Shown here in pieces: positions 8,205-16,900 of a stretch of DNA of 64,000 nucleotides (positions are counted from its first letter, which is position 1; each line of letters opens with the position of its first letter). The translations under genes and the position numbers were made by a program. Below the pieces are notes generated by a model. That model did no database searches, was not told where the DNA came from, and saw nothing but the letters and a program-made list of their open reading frames with translations. The DNA comes from Allomuricauda sp. Lineage in GTDB: Bacteria > Bacteroidota > Bacteroidia > Flavobacteriales > Flavobacteriaceae. The DNA lies in assembly GCA_017795045.1 (NCBI GenBank), contig CP051244.1:2456093-2520092 (forward strand), written 5' to 3'.

Positions 8205-9664
8205 TGGGAATCGTACTAAAGCAATCCATACAAAATGTTGTGGTCACCTATCTCGGGTTTTTGTTTGGTGCGGTGAACACACTTTTCCTCTACACCAAAA
8301 TCTTGCCAGATGCCTACTATGGATTGGTAACCTTCATCCTGGCCTCTGGTGCCATTTTAATGCCCTTGATGGCTTTTGGGGTGCACAACACTATGGTGAA
8401 ATATTATAGCTTTTGTCAAGATTCTGAAAAGGATTCTTTTTTAACATTGATGCTATTGATTCCCTTGCTGGGGATTGTTCCTGTGGCCTTGGTGGGTTTC
8501 TTTTGGCATGAACCTTTGGGGGACTTGGTTTCACAGGTAAACCCAATGGTAAAGGATTATCTCTGGTATGTTTTTGTTGTGGGGTTGGCCATGGCATATT
8601 TTGAGGTTTTTTATGCCTGGTGCAAAGTACATCTGAAATCGGTTTTTGGAAATTTCATGAAAGAGGTGTTCGGTAGGATAGGGGTGTCCATTCTTTTGAT
8701 CCTATTGCATTTTGAAGTTATTCCGCTGGATTTCTTTTTCAAAGGTTTGGTTGGACTGTACCTATTGCGTACCGTGATCATCAAAATGTATGCCTATACA
8801 CTCAGGTTTCCCCGGTTGAATTTTAAGTTTCCGGCACATACCAAGGAAGTACTTTCCTATTCCTTTTTGATTATTTTGGGAGGTTCGGCGGCCTTGATTT
8901 TGTTGGAAATCGATAAGGTTATGCTCAATCAATTCATCAGTATTGAAAATGTGGCTTACTATGGGGTTGCCGTATATATTGCCACCGTGATCATAGTACC
9001 ATCCAGGGCCATGCACCAGATTACCTATCCACTGACTGCGGAATTGTTGAATACCAACGACCAAGTGGGTCTGAAAAAACTGTATCAAAAAACCTCATTG
9101 ACGTTGTTTATTGCATCGGGGATTTTATTTGTTCTGATCATACTCAACTTAAATGATTTATATCTCCTGCTCCCGGAATCGTACCGGAACGGGTTCATCA
9201 TTGTTTTCTTGATTGGTTTGGCCAAGGTATTCGATTCGCTCTTGGGCAACAACAACTCCATTCTGTACAACTCCAAATACTATAAAACAGTTTTGATTTT
9301 TGGAGTCTGCTTAGCCGTGTTGACCATTGTGTTGAACTTTCTATTTATTCCAAAATGGGGGATGACAGGGGCAGCCTTGGCAAGTTTTATTTCCATTTTT
9401 ATTTTTAATGTGGTCAAGTTGGGTTTTGTAAAACGAAAGTTTGGCTTTCTGCCTTTTACGGGGGCTACTTTCAAGGTTTTTGCCACACTCCTCCTGTTGG
9501 CGGTATTGTTCAATATGTTGCAGTTCTCTTTTCATCCCATCATCAATATTCTGCTGAAATCCATTTTGATTGTTGTGATGTATGTTGGGATTCTATATCG
9601 GTTTGAAATTTCAGAGGATGTTTCAGGCGTGCTTTCCAAATGGTTGAAGAAGAGACAGGAATAA
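8204..9664 (+). CDS. Wzx-like polysaccharide flippase (MATE superfamily)
   Basis: A 486-residue integral membrane protein with about 14 predicted helices, a lipopolysaccharide/oligosaccharide flippase of the MVF/MATE superfamily. The conserved loop GGSAALILLEIDKVMLNQ (about residues 225-243) corresponds to the start of the second half of Wzx-type proteins, and the C-terminal polysaccharide-biosynthesis segment (GMTGAALASFISIFIFN) is visible. As last gene of the yfhO-glycosyltransferase operon it should move a lipid-linked sugar across the inner membrane. Confidence 0.85.
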   Translation: MGIVLKQSIQNVVVTYLGFLFGAVNTLFLYTKILPDAYYGLVTFILASGAILMPLMAFGVHNTMVKYYSFCQDSEKDSFLTLMLLIPLLGIVPVALVGFFWHEPLGDLVSQVNPMVKDYLWYVFVVGLAMAYFEVFYAWCKVHLKSVFGNFMKEVFGRIGVSILLILLHFEVIPLDFFFKGLVGLYLLRTVIIKMYAYTLRFPRLNFKFPAHTKEVLSYSFLIILGGSAALILLEIDKVMLNQFISIENVAYYGVAVYIATVIIVPSRAMHQITYPLTAELLNTNDQVGLKKLYQKTSLTLFIASGILFVLIILNLNDLYLLLPESYRNGFIIVFLIGLAKVFDSLLGNNNSILYNSKYYKTVLIFGVCLAVLTIVLNFLFIPKWGMTGAALASFISIFIFNVVKLGFVKRKFGFLPFTGATFKVFATLLLLAVLFNMLQFSFHPIINILLKSILIVVMYVGILYRFEISEDVSGVLSKWLKKRQE

Positions 9665-9676
9665 TACAAAAAAGAA

Positions 9677-9705
9677 CCCCGTAGCGGATAAATCCAACTA
9701 CGGGG
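9677..9705 (-). terminator. Intrinsic terminator between convergent genes
   Basis: CCCCGTAG (9677-9684) and CTACGGGG (9698-9705) form a perfect 8-bp stem. On the minus strand it is followed by TTCTTTTTTG, so it terminates the basic-protein gene ending at 9735. It may also stop the plus-strand flippase transcript less efficiently. Confidence 0.85.
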
Positions 9706-9734
9706 TAAACAACTAACCAACCTAAAAACTATCT

Positions 9735-10898
9735 TTATTGCCTTCTGGAACTTCTTGATGTTCTTCCAGCGTTACTGCTTCTATTACTTGTTCTACCAGT
9801 GCTTTTTCTAACAGTAGTACTTTTGGTACTTCTGGAAACCGTTCTTTTGGGAGCACTTTTTCTACTTACTACAGACCTACTTGAACTGCTTCTGGTCTGA
9901 GGCTTTTTGTACGTACTTGTAGTGGTCCTGGTCACCGTCTTACGACTAGGGGTAGAGGTAACCTTTCTTTGCGTTACGGTTTTCCGGTTTGGGGTCCGGG
10001 TCACCTGCTTTTGGGCCACGGTTCTACCACTGTTTCGAGATACACCATCCGCTTTTTTGTACACCCTTTTACTACTGGTCCTATTAGGGGCAACTTGTCT
10101 TTTTACGGTGTTGGAGCGGGAAACGGTATTACCTTTCCTATAATCGTTTCGGGCCACCGTTTTATTGCTACGCCCTGTGTATCCTCTTCGTATACTGGCA
10201 TTGTCACGTACCGCTACTCTTCTATCGTTTCTATAGACTTTACTTCTCCTATTGGGGTTATACTTGTATGACCTTCCAACTTTGGCATAAGTTCTTCTAT
10301 AGTTGTGTCGGTAAGGAGTATAGTACGTATATCGTACCGGTCTATAGTATCTTCTATATGGTGAGGTATATACGGTACAGAACCCTACAGCTGGTCTGGC
10401 AAAATACCTATGGAAAGGACGGTACACATAATGTCTGTTATAGATGTTGATGAATCCTGTATAGTGACTGAACACGCCTCCATTATAATATACATGCAAT
10501 CCACCTAAGCGTCTTACCCTACCATTATTGTACCAGATGTCCACACCACCTATCTGTGAAACCCGACCATAGTAATCGTAAAAAATGGGGGTGTTTTCCA
10601 CTTGGATCACGGCACCATAATCATCATACTGCACATAAGGGTCGTAGTTATACCCAGAGTTGAAGGTAATGCCCACATTTCCAATTCGGGCACCAACACC
10701 AACATTTACTCGGTTGTCCATGTAAAAATCGAACTCACCATCAGGGTATACTGAAAAAGTTACCCCGTCTTCAACGAAGATAAATGAGTTTCCATATCGA
10801 TATGTTGTAGCTGTTACAACATTTTCTTCTATTTTGGCGGCTTGGGTACCTAGTGTACCGAAAGCGATCGCTGCTATAAAGAGTACTAACTTTTTCAT
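9735..10898 (-). CDS. Exported, extremely basic Arg/Ser/Thr-rich protein
   Basis: A 387-residue protein with a clear signal peptide (MKKLVLFIAAIAFGTLGTQA). Residues 25-150 are Tyr/Gly/Asn-rich with repeated strand-turn units (for example YDYYGRVSQIGGVDIWYNNG); residues 150-205 are Tyr/Arg/His-rich; residues 205-387 are low complexity, dominated by Arg, Ser, Thr and Lys (RTPNRKTVTQRKVTSTPSRK), ending SSRRQ. No catalytic motif or family recognised. The charge suggests binding to polyanions (DNA, polysaccharide, LPS) at the surface; this is inference. Monocistronic, with a terminator at 9677-9705. Confidence 0.75.
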   Translation of the reverse strand: MKKLVLFIAAIAFGTLGTQAAKIEENVVTATTYRYGNSFIFVEDGVTFSVYPDGEFDFYMDNRVNVGVGARIGNVGITFNSGYNYDPYVQYDDYGAVIQVENTPIFYDYYGRVSQIGGVDIWYNNGRVRRLGGLHVYYNGGVFSHYTGFINIYNRHYVYRPFHRYFARPAVGFCTVYTSPYRRYYRPVRYTYYTPYRHNYRRTYAKVGRSYKYNPNRRSKVYRNDRRVAVRDNASIRRGYTGRSNKTVARNDYRKGNTVSRSNTVKRQVAPNRTSSKRVYKKADGVSRNSGRTVAQKQVTRTPNRKTVTQRKVTSTPSRKTVTRTTTSTYKKPQTRSSSSRSVVSRKSAPKRTVSRSTKSTTVRKSTGRTSNRSSNAGRTSRSSRRQ

Positions 10899-11011
10899 AC
10901 TACAAGGTTTTAAGTTCTAGATGTACCTATTTACATCCACCTTGATAATATCAAGCAGCGTGCCAAAAAACTAAAATTTCTATAACATGTTGATTATTAG
11001 TTCTATAAAAA

Positions 11012-12946
11012 TCAATCATTGATAATGAACATGGATCTTCTGTTGAGTTGGTGTTCTTCTTCTGAGCACCTCACTCCATTGGAGCAGTTGTTCAACAATT
11101 GGGTCTCTCCATAGCCTTTTGCAGATAGCCTACTTCGGTTTATCCCTTGTTTCACCAACCATTCCAGAGTGGCTTGGGCACGTCTTTCGGATAGGTTAAG
11201 GTTAAACCGGCTACTTGACCTTGAATCGGTATGGGACTCAATATGTATGGAAAGTTCGGGATATTGTTTCATGGCTTGGAGAATCTTGGCCAGTTCCACT
11301 TCGGCATCAGGCCGTATTCTGGACTTTCCGTAGTCAAAGTAGATAGGTTGCAGGGTTAGCCTACACCCCAAATCATCAATGGGGCACTCTGGAGGTGTAA
11401 GTTCAATATCCATTTGTTCGGTATGGGAACCCCGTGGAGTGACCGTACTTTTTTGGTTAGGGGTATAATCTTTGTACTCTGCATGAACCGTGTACGCTTT
11501 GCTGCAATCCACTACACCCTTAAATATGTAATTGCCACTACTGTCCGTGGTGGTTTCGGCTACTTTATTGTTGTTCTTGTTCATGAGGCTAACCGTGGCC
11601 CCATCCAAGGGTTTTCCTGTTTTGGAATCAGAAATGGCTCCTTGGATAATGGTTATGCCGCAGCTTTCCCAAACCCTATAAATGTCATCGGAACTACTTC
11701 CGGCATCACCATCCCGGTTGGAGGCCAGATACCCAATTTTTTTCTCTTCATTCAAGATAAAACCAAAATCATCCTTATTGGAATTAATGGGTTGCTTGAG
11801 ATTGGTCACTTCTTCAAATTCCCCATCAGGTTCCAGCGAAACCACAAATATATCGAGTCCCCCGAGTCCCAAATGCCCATCACTGGAAAAGTAAAGGTTG
11901 TTGTTCTTCCCAATAAAGGGAAAACCTTCCCGTGTTTCCGTATTGATTTTTGGGCCAAGGTTAACGGGCGTTCCAAAGGAACCGTCCCCTACAATATCCA
12001 CATACCAGATATCCGATTCTCCATGGGTGCCCTCCATGTCCGATGAAAAATACAGTCGCTTTTCATCTGGTGACAAGGCCGGATGTGCCACAGAGTGTGA
12101 ATCGCTGTTAAAAGGAAGTTCGGTGATATTTTTCCAAGAACCGTCGTCCATTTTAGTGGCTTGGTATATTTTAAGGCTGACCAGTTTTTGCCTGTTTTTT
12201 CTTTTTCGTCCCTTGAAGTAGTTATTCCGAGTGAAGTATACTGTTTTTCCATCATTGGTAAAGACCGCATTGGATTCATGATACGGGGTATTGATATCAC
12301 CTTCAAGTGGTTTAGGATGGGACAACCGCCAATCTTCATCTACTTCGGCCTCAAATAAATCTAAATAGGGCAGTCCTGTCCAATTATGTATTTTGTCCCC
12401 TTCCGTTTTTGCTGAAGAAGATGCAAAAACCACCTTATCCCCATAGAAAGCTGGAGAAAAATCAGAACTGGTGAGTAGACCTGTAATATTGGCCACTTCG
12501 TAGGTACTGGATTTAAATCCTACCAAACTGTCCAATTTGGCATAACCCTCCATAAAATTTTTTGCAATCTCCGTATTGGAGGACAAACTGGAGTATTTAC
12601 CCATCATTTTTTTCGAGGTTTGGTAATCGCCAATACTCTTGAAACTTTGGGCAGCCCTGCAGTAATATATTGGGTCTACATCATTCGGGAATTTTTCCAT
12701 CAATTTTTTATACCACTCCGCAGCCTCCGCATACTCACTATTAAAATAGTAGGTGTCCCCTAATTTTTTGAGCACTTGTGGAGACTCATAACCGTAATCA
12801 ACAATTTTTAAATAAATTTCTCTGGCATCTATGAAATAGTAGGAGTCAAAATCTTCATTAGCTTTTTTAATAACGCTGTTTTGAGGGTATGAAATGGATA
12901 TGGTAAAAATGGTGCATAGGATCCCAAGGATGGTTTTGTGGTTCAT
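11012..12946 (-). CDS. OmpA-family protein with TPR, PD40 and peptidoglycan-binding domains
   Basis: A 644-residue exported protein, PorE/SprE-like in layout: signal peptide (MNHKTILGILCTIFTISISY), TPR-like repeats (about 25-130; AAEWYKKLMEKFPNDV), PD40/WD40-like beta-propeller repeats (about 200-400; HPALSPDEKRLYFSSDMEG), a carboxypeptidase-regulatory-like fold (about 445-530) and a C-terminal OmpA domain (IYFDYGKSRIRPDAEVEL ... NLSERRAQATLEWL). The OmpA domain should bind peptidoglycan. ATG 12946 is chosen over the longer frame because it gives the signal peptide and lies 10 bp after the PorP/SprF-like gene. Third gene of the T9SS cargo operon. Confidence 0.88.
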   Translation of the reverse strand: MNHKTILGILCTIFTISISYPQNSVIKKANEDFDSYYFIDAREIYLKIVDYGYESPQVLKKLGDTYYFNSEYAEAAEWYKKLMEKFPNDVDPIYYCRAAQSFKSIGDYQTSKKMMGKYSSLSSNTEIAKNFMEGYAKLDSLVGFKSSTYEVANITGLLTSSDFSPAFYGDKVVFASSSAKTEGDKIHNWTGLPYLDLFEAEVDEDWRLSHPKPLEGDINTPYHESNAVFTNDGKTVYFTRNNYFKGRKRKNRQKLVSLKIYQATKMDDGSWKNITELPFNSDSHSVAHPALSPDEKRLYFSSDMEGTHGESDIWYVDIVGDGSFGTPVNLGPKINTETREGFPFIGKNNNLYFSSDGHLGLGGLDIFVVSLEPDGEFEEVTNLKQPINSNKDDFGFILNEEKKIGYLASNRDGDAGSSSDDIYRVWESCGITIIQGAISDSKTGKPLDGATVSLMNKNNNKVAETTTDSSGNYIFKGVVDCSKAYTVHAEYKDYTPNQKSTVTPRGSHTEQMDIELTPPECPIDDLGCRLTLQPIYFDYGKSRIRPDAEVELAKILQAMKQYPELSIHIESHTDSRSSSRFNLNLSERRAQATLEWLVKQGINRSRLSAKGYGETQLLNNCSNGVRCSEEEHQLNRRSMFIIND

Positions 12947-12956
12947 AAGGTGAATT

Positions 12957-13949
12957 TTAAAAGAATCTAGGTGTAAGGACTTTGTCTGTTTTATGGAATA
13001 GGTCAAATCGGAGCAGTGCTTCATAGGAACCACTATTGTAATCTTTGATTGGGGTTGAGTCATAATCATAGGCCACTCCCAAGAACATGGACGGGGAAAT
13101 CTGGAACCCGGCCAAGGCACTTATGGAGGAATTCCACCGATAGGAAGCGCCAAGGGCAACCTTCTCATTGATCAAAAAGTTTGCGGACATATCCCATTGT
13201 AAGGGAGACCCACTGACAAACTTTACCAAGGTCGCGGGTTTGAACTTTAGGTTGGGGGAGAGGTCAAACACATAGCCTGTGATAAAAAAATAGTGCAAGC
13301 GTTCCACAGCTATGTTATCCAAGTCGGCATCGTTCAATGAGCCTTCGTCAAAATGTTTGGAATTCATGAAATTGGGGACAGAGAACCCAGCATAGAATTT
13401 TTGGGTATGGTAATAGATCCCGGCCCCGACTTGGGGTTGCAGTTTATTGTCCACTGTATTTTGAAAAAAGGGATCGTTGGGGTCATAGATATTCAACTTG
13501 GTGTAATCCACATCCAAGAGGTCTATCCCTGCCTTAAGCCCAAAGGATAGTTTACTGATATCATGTCGGGCCAGCTGTATGGAATATGAATAATCCACAA
13601 TAACGTTGGACTCGGTGGCCGGACCAATTTGATCATATATGATGGAGAGCCCAAGCCCCATATTCTTTGAAACACCTATGGGTGAGTTGAGTGTAAAAGT
13701 GCCTGTTTGTGGGGCACCTTCCAGACTTAACCATTGGGTACGGCCCAAAACCCCAATACTCATTACTTCCCTAGAACCTGCATAGGCAGGGTTTACAATC
13801 TGGGTGTTGTACATATATTGGGTGTATTGGGGGTCTTGTTGCCCATGAACAGTACAAATACACCCTAGGCATAGAAACGTCATCGAAATAAGTGTTCTCA
13901 TGAAAGGTATTCTGAATGTTGATTTCATTATATAATGGCTTGGATACAT
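12957..13949 (-). CDS. PorP/SprF family type IX secretion membrane protein
   Basis: A 330-residue outer-membrane protein of the PorP/SprF family. After a signal peptide it has the family start QQDPQYTQYMYNTQIVNPAYAGSR, then beta-barrel sequence with GLGLSIIYDQIGPATES. ATG 13949 overlaps the stop of the cargo gene (TAATG); ATG 13928 or 13901 would give a shorter n-region and may be the true start. SprF-like proteins are needed for T9SS export of proteins with type B C-terminal domains, such as the SprB adhesin, so this is the expected partner of the 1479-residue cargo encoded just upstream. Confidence 0.92.
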   Translation of the reverse strand: MYPSHYIMKSTFRIPFMRTLISMTFLCLGCICTVHGQQDPQYTQYMYNTQIVNPAYAGSREVMSIGVLGRTQWLSLEGAPQTGTFTLNSPIGVSKNMGLGLSIIYDQIGPATESNVIVDYSYSIQLARHDISKLSFGLKAGIDLLDVDYTKLNIYDPNDPFFQNTVDNKLQPQVGAGIYYHTQKFYAGFSVPNFMNSKHFDEGSLNDADLDNIAVERLHYFFITGYVFDLSPNLKFKPATLVKFVSGSPLQWDMSANFLINEKVALGASYRWNSSISALAGFQISPSMFLGVAYDYDSTPIKDYNSGSYEALLRFDLFHKTDKVLTPRFF

Positions 13950-16900
13950 TAATCCCGGTTGATATAGAGGTATCCCGAATAGCTGGCCTCACCTGGGTTT
14001 TCGGTCTCAAATTCCAGAATGTAGAAGTAAGTGCCGCTGGGCAGACTTCGGTCTTTCATGATCGTTGCCTGACCTTCAGAAACCCCTGTGAAAACCTGAT
14101 TGCCTATACCGTATCCTTCGGCTTCATACACCAAGGCGCCCCATCTATTAAAAACTCTCAGGGAATTATTGGGATAGGCCTCAATACCATCAATTCTGAA
14201 ATAATCGTTGATGCCATCCCCATTGGGGGTGATTCCGGTATAAATTTGGAAGTCAGGGTCAGTTCCTTGGCTGGGACAAGCATCAGCGGGAACTGTGGTG
14301 ACGGTCTGTTGGTCTTCATCAAAGCTATCGTCATCGGATATATCCGAGACCTGGGCTTCCAAGCCTACGGGTTGCGAAAAAACCATAGCTTGGTTGGTCA
14401 CCGAACCGTTGTCGATATCTTGTTGGGTAAGCGAGTGGGTGGTCCTAAACGTCCAACTCTCCCCAACGGACAATATGCCATCATTGCCATTGTCTGTTCC
14501 GGGTACAGGACCAGCGATATAACCTCCCAGTTTTTCATCTTCCAAGAGGAGTTCTTCTAAGTCAGCCTCGCCGGTATTGGATACCGTGAACGTATAGATA
14601 ATGGAATCGGGGCATGCATCGCCATTGGCATCAGCCAGCTCACTTTCCTTGATTAGCCCTATTCCCGCCGACCCATTGGTACAGGCATCGTTGGGCACCA
14701 CGGTACTTGCGGAAGCATTCTGCGAAACGTTCGCTTGCAATCCCACTGGGTTGGCCGATACCGAGGCCAAATTATCCACAGAACCATTGGAAACATCGGC
14801 TGGTTGTATGGCATACAGGGCTTGGTAGGTCCAACTTTCGCCAACGGAAAGCATACCATCTTCCCCAAGATCGCTTCCCTCGGTGGGACCGTTTACCGTA
14901 CCATTCAACTTATCATCTTCCAAGGTCACATTTTCCAAATCGAGCTCTCCCGTGTTGGTCACGGTAAAGGTGTAGAGGATACTTTCACTGCATCCGTCCG
15001 AGTTGATGTCCGCCAACTGCCCAGACTTGGCCAATCCTATGCTGGGCGCCCCGTCCGTACAGGCGTTATTGGGCACGGTGGTATTGGTTATATCATTCTC
15101 CAACAAACTATTGTCATCGGAATCATCCTGTATTGTAATGTCCAACCCAAGCGGTTCCGCAGAGACAGTAGCCTGATTTTCCTTAAACCCAGCATCAATG
15201 TCTTCTTGAACCAACTCATACAGGTATTCAAAGGTCCAGGATTCGTCGGGGGAAAGTACCCCATCTTCGTTTTCATCGGTTCCCGGGATTGGACCGGGGA
15301 TATTTCCACCCAAGGCATCATCCATAAGCTCCACGGTATCCAAATCAATGTCCCCATTATTGGTCACAGTAAAGGTATAGAGGATGCTTTCAGGGCAGCC
15401 ATCTTGGTTCACATCCTGAACTGCTCCTGTTTTGATGAGGCCAATGCTCGCATTACCATCGGTACAGGCGTCGTTGGGAATGGGAATGTTGGTGGGGTCG
15501 TTCTCCGTATTCGAGTTATCATCAGAGGTGTCGCCTACCTGCGCAGTATTACAAAGATTGAACATAGTCACGGTAGCGGTGTTCTCCACAAAACCATTAT
15601 CGATATCCGTTTGGACAATATTGTAAATGGCTTGGTAGGTCCAGCTTTCCCCTACGGAAAGAATACCGTCCCCTCCGTCATCACTTTCTGGGGTGGGACC
15701 GGGGACCTCACCGTTCAGCATATCATCGTTCAAGAGGGCTTGGTGCAGGGCCACATCTCCCGTATTGGTCACGGTAAAGGTATAGCTCACACTCTCGGGG
15801 CAGTTATCATTGTTGATGTCCAACAGTTCTGCCTCTTTGATCAAGCCAACAGCCGGGTTTTGACAAGTGCTCAGGTCCACTTCGGTAACATCGTCCTCAT
15901 CAGGGCTATCATCATCCGAAAGGTCCTGTACCATATAATCCGGATAGGCCTGTACATTGGCGGTGACTTGCGCCTGGTTGTGGAAACACCCAAAATTAAT
16001 ATCGTCAGGGCTTATGGGTTGGGTGGCGGTATAGGTCCATGTTTCACCAGGTTCCAAGATGCCTATAAGGTTGCCATCGCCTTGGGGGCCTTGGATTACC
16101 AAGGGCAGGTCCATATCAGTGACCACCACATTTTCAAAACTTTCGTCTGTCGTGCTTTCAATGGTCAGGGTGAAGGTGTAGTCTATGGCCGAGCAGTCTG
16201 CATTGACCACTCCTTCTTTGATAAGGGCAATGCGGGGTTCGCAATCCCCAAGCAAGGTAACGGTAGGCCTATCCTCCAAAGTGTTTTCAAAATCCGAGGT
16301 ATCCTCCACGGTAATTTCAGCGAAGCCTTCCATGGTGGCCGTGACTATGGCCGTGTTTTCCACTTGCCCGGCAAGACGATCATCTGTGTTGAGTTGGTAT
16401 TCTATGTTTTCGTACACCCAGATTTCATCAGGGCCCAAAAGGCCGTCATTGCCCACATCACCAGAGGTGGGCGGAAAATTATTGTCTATTAGAATAGGAA
16501 GGTCTTGATCAGCAATGGTAATATTTTCCAAGACTTGGCCTTTGGTGCTCTCGTTGGAGACTGTAAAGGTATAGTCAATGAATGCGCAACCTCCTTCTTC
16601 TCCCTGGCCGCCATAGGCCACCCCGGTTTTGATCAAGGCAATTTTTGGGGCACATTCGGAAATATCGGTGACCGTGGGGCGGTCTTCGTCCACATTTTCA
16701 AAGTCAGATTCATCCTCGACCGTGATACCTAGATTGGGCTCAAAAGCACTGACATGGGCTGTGTTTTCCACTTTACCCTCCACTAAATCTGCTGCAGTTA
16801 TGACGTAATTTGCGGTGTATTCCCATGTTTCACCTACCTCCAAAAATTCATCCTGATCACCACCGTTTTTACTAAAGAGGTTAATGTCACCAACACCCAA

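Noticed and set aside
9907..10450. Plus-strand ORFs opposite the basic exported protein
   Set aside because: They are complements of the Arg/Thr/Tyr-rich low-complexity coding sequence.
10929..10965. Small inverted repeats in the spacer after the OmpA/PD40 gene (CTTGAT/ATCAAG)
   Set aside because: Six-base arms in an AT-rich spacer without a following T-run; not enough to call a terminator or operator.
11414..12046. 210-residue plus-strand ORF opposite the OmpA/PD40 gene
   Set aside because: Antisense to a well-supported gene, with no recognisable domain.
14735..16492. 585-residue plus-strand ORF opposite the type B cargo gene
   Set aside because: It is the antisense shadow of a repetitive coding region; its periodic sequence follows the repeats of the real minus-strand gene.
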